Source: CAWEYO01 sp963813315 (GTDB lineage Bacteria > Pseudomonadota > Alphaproteobacteria > Rhizobiales > Rhizobiaceae). From it: a stretch of 64,000 nucleotides of DNA. The stretch lies in the NCBI GenBank assembly GCA_963813315.1, contig CAWEYO010000025.1, positions 246,323-310,322 on the forward strand. The letters run 5' to 3'. Shown here in pieces: positions 25,592 through 35,252 of this stretch (position 1 is the first letter of the stretch; the number at the start of each line of letters is the position of its first letter). Under the pieces are notes generated by a model. That model made no database searches and was not told the origin of the DNA. It saw only the letters and a list, made by a program, of their open reading frames with translations. The position numbers and the translations under genes are program-made.

Positions 25592-26842
25592 TCAGAATTT
25601 GTACCGCAGGCCGACCGAAATGATGTCAGCGCTGCCCTCGGCCGTGCCAGCGTATTCGATGCCCGTCGGCGAGGTTTCGTCAACCGGTGCATCGTCCACG
25701 AAGAGATGCGAATAGCCGGCGTCGATCGAAAGCCGCTCGTTCCAGTTATAGCTCGCGCCGACGCTGGTCCAGACGCGGTCCGCGTCTGGCAGCCGCATGG
25801 AGCGGTGCTCGTCCGTGGTCGGTGAAATCTCATAGCCGAGACCGGCCCGAAGCGTCCAATTGGGATTGAACTTGTACTCGCCGCCGAGCGAGAAGAACCA
25901 TCCATCGTCGAAACCGAGGGTCAGGCTGGTACCGGCTGGCGAACCGGTGAATGCCACAGTCTGAATGCGGCTCCAGTTTGCCCATTCCACGCCGCCCATC
26001 ACCGTGAACGCGTCGTTGATGCGCTGACGAACGCCGACGGAGACGGTGTCAGGCAGCGTTACGTCGGCGGAGATCGGATAGGAGCCCGCTGGAATCGTGC
26101 CGAACAGCGTCGGGACCGAAACATCGAAGGTCTGGCTGCCGCTCAGCGAATGCTCGACGGCCGAACGGTAGCCAATGCCGATGGTGGTCCCGTCGAAAGG
26201 TGTAAGCGTCACGCCGGCCACAAGACCGATATCGGTGGAGTCGCCTTCGAGCCGCTGCCGTGGCGGTGAGGCCGTTAGTTCGAGCGCCGTTTCGACGTTA
26301 ACGTCGAAATACTCGACCTGCATGCCGATGGCAGCGCTGACCATGTCATTGAACTTGATACCGAGCACTGGAGTCACATTGACTGACTGCGCCTCCGCGT
26401 CCAGATGGCTCAACATCCCGACCCAAGGCGCCTCTGACGTCGTTGAGAAGCCATAAGGCGCGTTGACGCTTACGCCGAAATAGAGCTCGTCGGTGATTGG
26501 TGTCGCGAAATAGCCCGAGGGCACGACGCCGGTCTCGCCGACGTCACCGCCATTGCCAGTGATGCCAAATCCCGTGAGCGCCGAGCGGGTCGGGTCCACA
26601 TTGAGCTCCGAGTTCGGGAAAACACCCGTCACGTTGCCCTCGACGGTCATGCCGGTCGCCGTTGTCACAGCCGCCGGGTTCCAGAACATCGAGCTGATCG
26701 AAGCGCCCGGCGCTGCCATGCCGGCAAAGCTTGAGCCTTGCCCATAGGCAGATTGCTCGCGGACCCCGAAACCACCGGCCTGCGCTGTAGCAATTCCCGC
26801 CACTGTCGCCATCATGGTTGAAGCAAATGATAATAAACGCAT
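25592..26842 (-). CDS. FadL/TodX family outer membrane transporter
   Basis: The 416-residue product starts at 26842 with a signal peptide (MRLLSFASTMMATVAGIATAQA) and a mature N-terminus GGFGVREQSAYGQGSSFAGMA, the hatch segment of FadL. Alternating amphipathic strands fill the rest and the protein ends in LRYKF, with the terminal aromatic needed for BAM-mediated insertion. FadL porins import fatty acids or aromatic hydrocarbons. The start is supported by GGAAAGAAG before the ATG. It has its own transcript. Confidence 0.9.
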   Translation of the reverse strand: MRLLSFASTMMATVAGIATAQAGGFGVREQSAYGQGSSFAGMAAPGASISSMFWNPAAVTTATGMTVEGNVTGVFPNSELNVDPTRSALTGFGITGNGGDVGETGVVPSGYFATPITDELYFGVSVNAPYGFSTTSEAPWVGMLSHLDAEAQSVNVTPVLGIKFNDMVSAAIGMQVEYFDVNVETALELTASPPRQRLEGDSTDIGLVAGVTLTPFDGTTIGIGYRSAVEHSLSGSQTFDVSVPTLFGTIPAGSYPISADVTLPDTVSVGVRQRINDAFTVMGGVEWANWSRIQTVAFTGSPAGTSLTLGFDDGWFFSLGGEYKFNPNWTLRAGLGYEISPTTDEHRSMRLPDADRVWTSVGASYNWNERLSIDAGYSHLFVDDAPVDETSPTGIEYAGTAEGSADIISVGLRYKF

Positions 26843-27650
26843 GCGTCTTCTTTCCTGTCCCCGTGTTCCTGACCACTTTTGATCCGGCTTGCGGACGAGC
26901 TTACGTGGCTCACAGGCACCTTGCGACAACGGCAGCTTCCAAACAATTGCCTATCCACTACTTTTAGTACGTATCGTCTTCTAGAAGAGGCTAATACAAT
27001 TGCGATATCAATCACTTGACAAAATACGGACGGGAAACACAACCGGCCCGGAGTGCGTGCATTTGCGCGGTCGTTGCAAACAAGTCACACTGATCAGGGT
27101 AAGCCCACTGCACAACGTCGCTCAAAAGTCCGGCAATTCGTTCAGGAGCCAATCCGTGCACAGCCCAAAAATGGCGACTGCGATGCCAAGCTGGTCCGCA
27201 GCCGCCACATGCGTCGTCGGCCGCCGGCTGTGTAAGCGACTTAACGGACAGAACCCGTGATCGATGCGATACTTGTCCACAATCGAGCCCTGCATATGGA
27301 GAGAGATCATGGGCCAGGATTTGAGCTGACGGGAGCCGATAGCATCGGTAGCAGCTGACGCAGGATTTTCGGGCAGCAGCAACTCCAAGCCATCCTCTCT
27401 CGTATCATCTTCAACACTACCCTCGACCACCGTGCCTGAAGTGACGTGTCGCTTCAGATGGGAAACCTTTGACCGGCAACGACATGAAGACCGCCTCGAC
27501 CTTCCTCCAACTGCTAGCGCTCAGCGCCTGCCTTGCGGCGCAGGCGAGCGAGTTTCGGATGCCGGGCATTCGACGTGCAATCCAGACCATGGACGTTGCA
27601 GCCTCCGCGGCTCCGGCAGACCTTCATGCCATCCGCCTTCGGGCTGCAGG
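26843..27650. other. Long spacer with no convincing gene
   Basis: About 800 bases. A 56-residue frame at 27484-27654 (+) begins MKTASTFLQLLALSACLAAQAS, which looks like a signal peptide, but it has no ribosome-binding site and its end overlaps the adenine deaminase end. Frames at 27122-27430 (-) and 27432-28013 (+) look like noise. The promoter of the fadL-like gene must lie near 26850-26950. Confidence 0.4.
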
Positions 27651-29469
27651 CTAGACAAACAGATCGACCTTTTCGAACCTGGTCACGTCAATGATACCGA
27701 CGTCGGAAATCCTCAATTCCGGTATGACGACCAGCGCCAGCAGCGAATGCTGCATATAGGCGTTGTTCAGGCCGCAGCCCATGTTGCGCATCGCCTCCAC
27801 AAGCTGCTCTGCTTTCGCGGCGACCGTTTCCGCCCGCTCGTCGGACATCAGCCCGGCAATCGGCATTTCGATGAGCGCCAGCTCCTTTCCCTGGGAAAAC
27901 AGCACGACCCCGCCTCCAATTTCGCCCAGACGGTTGGCCGCGAGCGCCATGTCGTGCTTGTTGGTGCCGACAACGATCATGTGATGGGAGTCATGGGCCA
28001 CAGTGGAGGCTAGTCGCGCAATCCTGCGTGTAGCCGAAGCCTGAAACAAAGCCATTGGTCACCCTGCCGGTACCGCGATGGCGCTCGACCAACGCGATCT
28101 GGCACACATCTGTGCTGCGGTCCATGCCGACAAGGCCGTCGTCGACGGCAAGATCAACTTCCAGCGCTCGCGTCGGCGCCTGGTTCTCGATCACGCCGAT
28201 GACACGAACGCGCACTTCGTTTGCACCTTTCGGGGCGGCAACGTCGAAATCCGCCGCGGCCAGCTTCCTGCCCAGTTTCACCGTGTTCCGGGCGCGCGCT
28301 GGATAGTCATAGGCCGGAATATCGACCTCCAGCCTGCCACCTTTGGCAAGCCTCGCGCCGCGCCCGTAAACCTCGTCGATCTGAAGCGTCGGGAGGTCGG
28401 AGACGATGAGAAAGTCGGCAAGGCGGCCCGGAGCGATCGACCCGATCTCGCGCTCAAGCCGGAAATGCTGGGCAGTATTGAGCGTCGCCATCTGGATCGC
28501 GGTGACCGGCCTCAATCCCTGAGCGATGGCATGGCGTACGACCCGGTCCATGTGTCCTTCATTGACCAGCGTGCCGGAATGACTGTCGTCGGTGCAGAGA
28601 ATGAAGTTGCGAGGGTCAACGCCTTGCTCAGTCACAGCCTTGATCTGAGCCGCTACATCATACCAGGCCGAGCCCAGCCGCAGCATCGCCTTCATCCCCT
28701 GACGCACGCGGGCGATTGCATCCTCGGCCCGCGTGCCCTCATGGTCATCCTCCGCCCCGCCGGCCGCATAACCGTGAAAGCCGAGGCCGAGGTCACGCGA
28801 AGCATAGTGCCCGCCGACCGTCCGGCCCGCCCTCACCGTGGCAGCAATTGCACCGGACATCACCGGATCATTTGCCGCGACGCCGGGAAAGTTCATCACC
28901 TCGCCGAGGCCGATGATGTTCTCCCAGGTCATTGCTTCCTCGACGTCGCGCACCGTCAGTGCCGCCCCGGCATTTTCGAGCCCCGGCGCCGAGGGTACGC
29001 AGGACGGCATCTGGACGTGCACGTTGATCGGCATCGCGAGCGCCTCGTCGTGCATCAGGCGCACGCCGTCGAGGCCAAGAACGTTGGCGATCTCGTGCGG
29101 GTCGATAAACATCGAGGTCGTGCCGTGCGGGATGACCGCACGACAGAATTCGGTCACGGTCACCATGCCGCTTTCGACGTGCATATGCGCGTCGCAAAGG
29201 CCCGGAACGATGTAGCGGCCGGCGGCGTCGACGATCCTTGTGCCCGCGCCGATAGCGTGTGCGGCATCCGGGCCGCAATAGGCGAAGCGTCCGGCGACAA
29301 CCGCAATGTCGGTGGCCGCGATCACCTCGCCCGAATGCACATTCACCCAGCGTCCATTGCGCACGACAAGGTCGGCGGGGGCGCGCCCCGTAGCGACGTC
29401 GACAAGCAGAGTGGCCACCTCCGTCCAGGGCGCGGGCTTATGGGATCGGGCGGCCGGTTTGCTGCTCAT
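27651..29469 (-). pseudogene. ade: Adenine deaminase, frameshifted near the C-terminus
   Basis: Amidohydrolase that converts adenine to hypoxanthine. The start is 29469 (GGAGCC upstream). The metal site DAHMHVES, the segments FIDPHEIANVLG and GLGEVMNFPGV, and CTDDSHSG are all present. The frame stops at 27991 after VSGFGYTQDCATS. The conserved C-terminus (ASTVAHDSHHMIVVGTN, MSDERAE, NNAYMQHSLLALVVIPELRISD) continues in another frame to 27651. Removing one base near 28008-28014 restores a 605-residue protein of normal length. Either a real mutation or an assembly indel. Confidence 0.85.
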
Positions 29470-29563
29470 CGCGAGGCTCCTCTTTCCAGCCGTATATGCC
29501 AAGCCGCGCAGGGTTTGACCAGTTGCCAGGCAGGGGAATCGCCGGCACGGGATAATGCGGCTT

Positions 29564-29709
29564 TACGGTGGATTGAGGTTCAGGTCAGGCCGAGGCGAAA
29601 ATGGCGGTTTTGAGAACCGGCACAAGAGCGTACGTTTGGTACGTGAGTGCCGGAAGCGCAGAAGGCCGGCATTTGCAGGCCGGCATCACCTGAATACCAA
29701 CAAACCCTA
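29564..29709. repeat. 146-bp palindromic element, copy 2
   Basis: Same length and layout as 17205-17350. TTCAGGTCAGGCCGAG near the left end, AAAATGGCGGTTTTGAGA, GTACGTTTGGTACGTGAG in the centre, and GGCCGGCATCACCTGAATAC at the right. The left terminus is less well preserved (TACGGTGGATTGAGG) than in copy 1. Confidence 0.83.
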
Positions 29710-29711
29710 CA

Positions 29712-29927
29712 TCATAGTTCGGTCCGGCCAAGATATTCGGGAACCCGATTCTGATCGGCGCACACGACCTTTGCGATTTTGTGCAACGGATGCGTGCCCG
29801 CCCACCTTGCCGCAACAGGCTGTGACATTGCGATGCAGCTGGACAACGGCATCATGTCCGAAACCACAACGTAGCCGCAATCGACGCCGCCCAGATGGCA
29901 CGCGTAGATCATTATCACGTTCAGCAT
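29712..29927 (-). CDS. Small hypothetical protein (71 residues)
   Basis: It begins MLNVIMIYACHLGGVDCGYVV and contains LSSCIAMSQPVAARWAGTHPL and KVVCADQNRVPEYLGR. It has four Cys and a mixed composition that looks protein-like and not like an antisense artefact. GGGGG lies five bases before the ATG. It sits directly beside copy 2 of the 146-bp element. No family recognised. Confidence 0.45.
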   Translation of the reverse strand: MLNVIMIYACHLGGVDCGYVVVSDMMPLSSCIAMSQPVAARWAGTHPLHKIAKVVCADQNRVPEYLGRTEL

Positions 29928-30278
29928 TTTACCCCCCTTGCGGCAAACCCCTATTGCCAACGCCGAGCTTGCCACAAAGCGATGCATTGCACAAACACCT
30001 CACCTTTTGCACAGGCAGCCGAGTCGCTTCCGAACCCCCCCGCCTGCGCCGTTACCAGGCGCTCGGAACACGGCGGACCCCGCGATATTTCCGCGGCCAA
30101 CTTGCATAAGGAAGAGGTTGGTGATTGAATTTCAGGCAGCGGAAGCGGTTCTTCCGCGACTATCTAGCCAACCGGCCCGACCAGACGGGCGCTGCCAACA
30201 AGGATAGTCGTCCATCGAGCGTCCGCTCGGTTGCGGCATCTTTGGACACCATCAATCGTGTCTTGGGAGGAAATTGGC
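29928..30278. other. Spacer upstream of fae
   Basis: About 350 bases without a supportable gene. It should hold the fae promoter. No recognised operator. Confidence 0.4.
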
Positions 30279-30785
30279 ATGGCAAAGATCACGAAAGTCA
30301 TGGTCGGTGAATCGCTCGTTGGAGAAGGCAACGAGGTGGCGCATGTCGATCTGATCATGGGTCCGCGGGGAAGCCCGGTCGAGTCGGCGTTCTGCCACGC
30401 GCTCACCAACAACAAGGACGGCTTCACCACCTTGCTGGCGGTGATTGCGCCGAACCTGCCCTGCAAGCCCAACACCGTGCTTTTCAACAAGGTCACCATC
30501 AAGGGGGCGAAGCAGGCGGTGCAGATGTTCGGCCCGGCGCAGTTTGCCGTGGCAAAGGCCGTTCAGGACAGCGTCGCCGACGGCACCATACCTGCCAACG
30601 AAGCGGACGACGTGTTCATCTGCGTCGGCGTTTTCATCCACTGGGAGGCCAACGACGACGCCAAGATCCAGCAGTACAACTACCAGGCCGTGCGGGAAGC
30701 CATCCAGCGCGCCGTCGACGGCACGCCGACCGCCGCCGAAGCCACCAAGCAGCGGGATTCGGTAAAGCATCCGTTCGGCGCTTAG
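30279..30785 (+). CDS. fae: Formaldehyde-activating enzyme
   Basis: The 168-residue protein starts MAKITKVMVGESLVGEGNEVAHVDL, and the His in that stretch is the family's catalytic His. LIMGPRGSPVESAFCHALTN and NKVTIKGAKQAVQMFGPAQ are also characteristic. Fae condenses formaldehyde with tetrahydromethanopterin, the entry step of C1 oxidation after methanol dehydrogenase. GGGAGG lies nine bases before the ATG. It begins the methylotrophy block. The other H4MPT genes (mtd, mch, fhc) are not in the window. Confidence 0.95.
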   Translation: MAKITKVMVGESLVGEGNEVAHVDLIMGPRGSPVESAFCHALTNNKDGFTTLLAVIAPNLPCKPNTVLFNKVTIKGAKQAVQMFGPAQFAVAKAVQDSVADGTIPANEADDVFICVGVFIHWEANDDAKIQQYNYQAVREAIQRAVDGTPTAAEATKQRDSVKHPFGA

Positions 30786-30812
30786 ACAAGTGAGATGCGG
30801 TGCCCCTTGCGA

Positions 30813-31011
30813 GACAGGGCAATCGCATGTGGGTTTTACCCGGACCCGTGCCCCCCTCACCCGGCTCGGGCTTCGCCCTCGCCACCCTCTCCCCGAGGGG
30901 AGAGGAGATCGCCGGCCGCGCCGCCGCGCCTCTTCTCCCCAGCGGGGAGAAGCTGGCCGAGCAGAACGAGGCCGGATGAGGGGGCAGTTACCCACATGCG
31001 ATTGCCCTGTC
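30813..31011. repeat. Large stem-loop repeat between fae and the PQQ-associated binding protein
   Basis: A perfect 22-bp inverted repeat (30813-30834 with 30990-31011, outer bases GACAGGGCAATCGCATG) encloses nested arms TGCCCCCCTCA/TGAGGGGGCA and a GC-rich centre with CTCTCCCCGAGGGGAGAG. It is not coding and resembles a dispersed intergenic palindrome. It may end the fae transcript. Confidence 0.8.
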
Positions 31012-31238
31012 TTTGAGGGGGCAACAAAATGGTCATGGGCTTCTGACGGCGTTCCGAAAGACCTGCGACCATTTGGAGCCTCCCGCTTTGTAGGGCTGCG
31101 GCCTTACCCGACAAGCGGCGCGGGGCGCGGGATGTCGTCGCCGCTCCAAGCCATGGTTTGCTATCGGAACAATTTAGCTTAGAATCACAAAGGCACCGAA
31201 CTTACGATCCTTCCGACCCGCGCCGGGATGGCTTTGCC

Positions 31239-32474
31239 ATGAGACGACGTCGCTGGAACAGTTTGGCGCTAAACATTGTTGCACTCATCGGCTTTCTCGC
31301 GGGCCTCAACGTGGCTCTCTCGTTTGCGCAGGAGGTGACGGGAGCGACTGAGCCGAAGCAGCAAGTCAGGATCGGCTATCTTCGCGCGTACGCGCCGCAA
31401 CTGGCGCTGTCGGTGCTCGACGTTCCACCTCGCGATGAGGGGGTCGCCGGAGGGAATGTCGCGATCGGCGATAACAACACGACAGGAAAGTTCCTTGGTC
31501 AGCAATTCACGCTCGATGTGATCGAAGTCAAGCCCGACGCGGATGTTGTCCCGGTCCTCAAGGAGATGGTCGCCAAAGGCGATCGCTATGTGCTCACCGA
31601 TATCTCAGCCGCGCAGCTTCTTTCGATAGCCGACATAGCGCGCGACAACGGTGTATTGATCTTCAACGTCGGCGCGACCGACGACGTGCTGCGCGAGGAA
31701 GAATGCCGTGTGAACGTATTTCACACGGCGCCGACGCGCACGATGCTGGCCGACGGGTTAGCGCAGTATCTGATCTGGAAACAATGGCGCCGCTGGGTGT
31801 TGCTTTACGGCTCCCATGAACGAGACCGGCTTTTTGCCGATGCGCTTCGCCGCGCAGCGACGCGCTTCGGCGGCGAAATAGTAGCCGAAAAGGAATTCAA
31901 GGACACCGGCACCGCGCGGCGCACAGATTCCGGCATCGTTCAGATTCAGCGGCAGATGCCGGTGTTCACGCAGGACCTGCCCGACCATGACGTGGTTTTG
32001 GTTGCGGATGAGACCGAGGTGTTCGGCACCTATGTGCCCTTCCGGACCTGGATTCCGCGTCCCGTCGCGGGCACCGCCGGCCTGATCCCTTCGGCTTGGC
32101 ACCCCGCTAGCGAGCAATGGGGCGGCACGCAGATCCAGAACCGGTTCGCCAAGGCGAACGGTCGGCGAATGTTGTCCAAGGACATGGCCGCCTGGACGGC
32201 AGTACGCATCCTCGGCGAAGCCGCAACGCGAACGCAGAGCATCGATCCGAAAAAACTCGGCGACTTCATCCGCTCGGACGATTTCTCGATTGCCGCCTTC
32301 AAAGGCCAGAAACTGACGTTCCGGCCATGGAATTGGCAACTTCGGCAGCCGATTTTCCTCGGTGACGGGCGCTCAGTCGTGACAACGTCGCCACAGGAGG
32401 GGTTTTTGCACCAGGTGTCTGAAATGGACACGCTGGGCGTCGACCAACCGGAGACGAAATGCGTTTTCAAGTAA
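31239..32474 (+). CDS. PQQ-associated ABC system, substrate-binding protein (branched-chain amino acid-binding fold)
   Basis: The 411-residue product has an N-terminal membrane/signal helix (residues 8-26). After it come two lobes like the LivJ-type binding fold: VRIGYLRAYAPQLALSVLD, DRYVLTDISAAQLLSIAD and FNVGATDDVLREEECRVNVFHTAPTR. Known as the binding-protein member of an ABC system linked to PQQ-dependent alcohol dehydrogenases. The start at 31239 is taken because the frame upstream is inside a non-coding spacer. It is followed by a beta-propeller, ATPase and permease. The ligand is unknown. Confidence 0.85.
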   Translation: MRRRRWNSLALNIVALIGFLAGLNVALSFAQEVTGATEPKQQVRIGYLRAYAPQLALSVLDVPPRDEGVAGGNVAIGDNNTTGKFLGQQFTLDVIEVKPDADVVPVLKEMVAKGDRYVLTDISAAQLLSIADIARDNGVLIFNVGATDDVLREEECRVNVFHTAPTRTMLADGLAQYLIWKQWRRWVLLYGSHERDRLFADALRRAATRFGGEIVAEKEFKDTGTARRTDSGIVQIQRQMPVFTQDLPDHDVVLVADETEVFGTYVPFRTWIPRPVAGTAGLIPSAWHPASEQWGGTQIQNRFAKANGRRMLSKDMAAWTAVRILGEAATRTQSIDPKKLGDFIRSDDFSIAAFKGQKLTFRPWNWQLRQPIFLGDGRSVVTTSPQEGFLHQVSEMDTLGVDQPETKCVFK

Positions 32475-32494
32475 CGGGATAGAGGAGGAGCTTG

Positions 32495-33469
32495 ATGGAA
32501 AAAAGACTACCTACTCTGGCCGGCACAATAGCTGCCGTCATCGCCGCCACCCCTGCTTCGGCCTATATGGTCTACGTGTCCAATGAAAAGGATAACACAA
32601 TGACCGTGCTGGATTCCGCCACCATGGAAGTCGTAAAGACGGTCAATGTTGGCCAACGACCCCGCGGCATAACGATCTCGCACGACGGCAAGTTCATTTA
32701 TTTGTGCGCCAGCGACGACGACACGATCGAGGTGATAGACACGGCAAGCCTTGAGATTGTCGGCACCCTTCCGTCCGGCGCCGATCCCGAGCTTTTCGTG
32801 CTGTCGCCCGATGGTAAGACGCTCTACGTCGCCAACGAAGATGACAATCTCGTCACGGTTATCGATATCGAAGGAAAGAACGTCGTCGCCGAAATTCCGG
32901 TGGGCGTTGAGCCGGAAGGCATGGGGATCAGTCCTGACGGAAAGACCATGGTCAACACGTCGGAGACGACGAACATGGCACATTTCATCGATACTTCGAC
33001 CCATGAGATCACCCACAATGTCTTGGTTGATTCACGTCCGCGTTTTGTGGAGTTCATGCCCGACGGCACCGAGGTTTGGATCAGCGCCGAGATTGGCGGC
33101 ACGGTCTCGGTGATCGACAACGCCACGCGCGAGGTGAAGAAAAAAATCGTGTTCGAGATCCCCGGTCTGCGCGCCGAAGCGATCCAGCCAGTAGGGATCC
33201 GCATCACCGCTGACGGAAAGAAAGCCTACGTGGCGCTTGGCCCGGCGAACCGTGTCGCGGTGATTGATACCGAGACCTATGAAGTGGAAAAATACGTATT
33301 GGTCGGTCAGCGCGTGTGGCAGCTGGCCTTCACGCCCGACCAGATGACGATCATCAGCACCAACGGAGTCTCCAACGACATCACGTTCATCGATGTGGCG
33401 ACCGACGAGCCGGTCCAGTCGGTGACGGTAGGCGCCCAGCCATGGGGTGTTGTCGTCTCACCCAATTGA
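32495..33469 (+). CDS. PQQ-associated YVTN beta-propeller protein
   Basis: The 324-residue product has a signal peptide MEKRLPTLAGTIAAVIAATPASA, then about seven repeats of a YVTN-type blade (YVSNEKDNTMTVLDSATMEVV, YLCASDDDTIEVIDTASLEIV, YVANEDDNLVTVIDIEGKNVV, and so on). Periplasmic. It belongs to the propeller family that travels with PQQ-dependent dehydrogenases. GGAGGAG precedes the ATG. It may act as a scaffold or accessory factor for the ABC system. Confidence 0.9.
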   Translation: MEKRLPTLAGTIAAVIAATPASAYMVYVSNEKDNTMTVLDSATMEVVKTVNVGQRPRGITISHDGKFIYLCASDDDTIEVIDTASLEIVGTLPSGADPELFVLSPDGKTLYVANEDDNLVTVIDIEGKNVVAEIPVGVEPEGMGISPDGKTMVNTSETTNMAHFIDTSTHEITHNVLVDSRPRFVEFMPDGTEVWISAEIGGTVSVIDNATREVKKKIVFEIPGLRAEAIQPVGIRITADGKKAYVALGPANRVAVIDTETYEVEKYVLVGQRVWQLAFTPDQMTIISTNGVSNDITFIDVATDEPVQSVTVGAQPWGVVVSPN

Positions 33470-33588
33470 TTCAGTTTTGCAGGCAACAAGTCAAATGATT
33501 TGAAATCATGAGGAAATTTCTTGCACGCCATTGGCTCGGCCGGTGCCAACAGGAAAATGAAACGGGGCAAGGATAAGGAAGCGCTGAC

Positions 33589-34377
33589 TTGCAGCATGTC
33601 AGGACAAACGGTGGCGGAAGTGGCGTGCCGGCGCTCGAGGTTGCCGCTGTCAGCCACTCCTACGGACCGAAGCGCGCCCTGAACAACGTTTCGTTCGCGA
33701 TCGCCCCGGCAAGCTTTGCCGTAATGCTTGGCCTCAACGGAGCGGGCAAGACAACACTGTTTTCGCTCATTAGCCGCCTTTACGATGTGCGCCAGGGCTC
33801 GATCCATATTTTCGGACATGACCTCAGCCGACGGCCTACCGAGGCGCTTCGGCGCCTTGGGATCGTGTTCCAGGCGCGCACGCTCGATCTCGATCTGAGT
33901 GTCTACCAAAACCTCTTCTACCACGCTTCGCTGCATGGAATGGGCTCGTCCGAGGCGCGCCGCCGTATCGATGCAGTTCTCGATACGGTCGAGATGAGCG
34001 GGCGGCTTCATGACAAGGCGCGTAACCTGTCGGGCGGCCAGATGCGGCGTATCGAGATCGCCCGCGCACTAATTCACCGGCCTCCCCTTCTCCTGCTGGA
34101 CGAGGCAACCGTGGGGCTCGACATCCAGTCGCGCGCCAGCATCCTGGCTGGCATACGCAAGCTTGTGGCCGCCGAAGGGATCAGCGTGTTCTGGGCGACG
34201 CACTTGATCGATGAAGTGGACGACGGCGACGATGTCGTTGTGCTTTCTGAAGGCGATCTGGTGGCCCAGGGCACGGTTTCCGATGTGGTGCGGGCTCATG
34301 GGGCGAGTTCGATCGGCGAGGCGTTCTCGCGGCTGTGCCGCAAGGTCCCGACCGTCAAGCCGGAGGATCCGTCGTGA
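33589..34377 (+). CDS. PQQ-associated ABC system, ATP-binding protein
   Basis: About 262 residues. Walker A is GLNGAGKTTLFS, the signature is LSGGQMRRIE, Walker B is LLLLDEATVGLD, and the switch region is FWATHLIDEV. This is the ABC-2 exporter ATPase type (as in NodI or CcmA-like proteins). The listed start is a TTG after AAGGAAG; an internal GTG start about 11 codons later is possible. It overlaps the permease start by GTGA. Confidence 0.9.
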   Translation: MQHVRTNGGGSGVPALEVAAVSHSYGPKRALNNVSFAIAPASFAVMLGLNGAGKTTLFSLISRLYDVRQGSIHIFGHDLSRRPTEALRRLGIVFQARTLDLDLSVYQNLFYHASLHGMGSSEARRRIDAVLDTVEMSGRLHDKARNLSGGQMRRIEIARALIHRPPLLLLDEATVGLDIQSRASILAGIRKLVAAEGISVFWATHLIDEVDDGDDVVVLSEGDLVAQGTVSDVVRAHGASSIGEAFSRLCRKVPTVKPEDPS

Positions 34378-35252
34378 GCACTCCGCTATCCGGGCGAACA
34401 ACACAGTCGAGCGCCGAATCCTTGCGGGCTGCCCCCTTCCGCCTTTCCAACTATCTGATTTGCCTTAGGGGCATTCTGGTCCGGGAAGGATTGCGTTTCC
34501 TCCATCAGCGTGAACGCTTTGTCTCCTCGCTTGTCAGGCCCCTGCTCTGGCTCTTCATCTTCGCCGCCGGTTTCCGCCAGGTGCTCGGCGTGTCAATCAT
34601 CCCGCCGTACAAAACCTATGTCTTGTACGAGGTGTACATCACGCCTGGGCTTTGCGGCATGATCCTGCTCTTCGGCGGCATGCAGTCTTCGCTGTCGATG
34701 GTTTACGACCGCGAGATGGGTAACATGCGAACCCTCTTGGTGAGCCCCTTTCCGCGCTGGTTCCTATTGATTTCGAAGCTGCTCGCCGGCGTCGCCGTGT
34801 CAATCGCCCAGGTCTATGTGTTTCTTGCGATTGCATGGTTCTGGGGCGTGAAAGCACCACCGATCGGCTATCTGATGGTGCTGCCGGCGCTGTTCCTTGC
34901 TGGTTTGATGCTATGCGCGCTGGGGTTGCTGCTCTCATCGATGATAAAGCAGCTGGAAAATTTTGCGGGCATCATGAACTTCGTGATCTTCCCGATGTAT
35001 TTCGCCTCGCCGGCGCTCTACCCGCTATGGCGAATTCAGGAGTCGAGCCCGCTGCTTTACAAGATCTGCCTGGCCAACCCCTTCACCTACGCTGTCGAAC
35101 TGATCCGCTTCGCCTTCTACGGACAGGTGGAGGCGACCTCGCTCGCGGTCGTCGCCGGGGTCGCGTCGCTCTTTCTCGGCGCTGCCATCATCGCCTACGA
35201 CCCATCGCGCGGCTTGATGAACCGAAAGCAGGACACCGGAGGTAACGGCTGA
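34374..35252 (+). CDS. PQQ-associated ABC system, ABC-2 type permease
   Basis: The 292-residue permease has six helices, with REGLRFLHQRERFVSSLVRPLLW before helix 1, MVYDREMGNMRTLLVSPFPRW as the coupling helix region and NPFTYAVELIRFAF near the end, all typical of ABC-2 exporters. It begins at GTG 34374 with GGAGG upstream. With the ATPase it forms an exporter, which is odd for a cluster that also has a binding protein. The cargo is unknown. Confidence 0.9.
   Translation: MSTPLSGRTTQSSAESLRAAPFRLSNYLICLRGILVREGLRFLHQRERFVSSLVRPLLWLFIFAAGFRQVLGVSIIPPYKTYVLYEVYITPGLCGMILLFGGMQSSLSMVYDREMGNMRTLLVSPFPRWFLLISKLLAGVAVSIAQVYVFLAIAWFWGVKAPPIGYLMVLPALFLAGLMLCALGLLLSSMIKQLENFAGIMNFVIFPMYFASPALYPLWRIQESSPLLYKICLANPFTYAVELIRFAFYGQVEATSLAVVAGVASLFLGAAIIAYDPSRGLMNRKQDTGGNG

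Noticed and set aside
27432..28013. 193-codon plus-strand frame
   Set aside because: Overlaps the deaminase C-terminus on the other strand and shows no domain or ribosome-binding site.
28078..29613. 511-codon plus-strand frame
   Set aside because: Antisense to the adenine deaminase gene and running into the 146-bp repeat. No protein-like features.
29555..30109. 184-codon frame starting in the 146-bp element
   Set aside because: Its N-terminus is the translated repeat (RRPAFAGRHHLNTN type) and the rest is low-quality sequence. Likely an artefact often mis-annotated.
34374..35252. NodJ-type nodulation exporter
   Set aside because: ABC-2 permease resembles NodJ in fold, but the neighbours are xox/PQQ genes and no nod genes are present.
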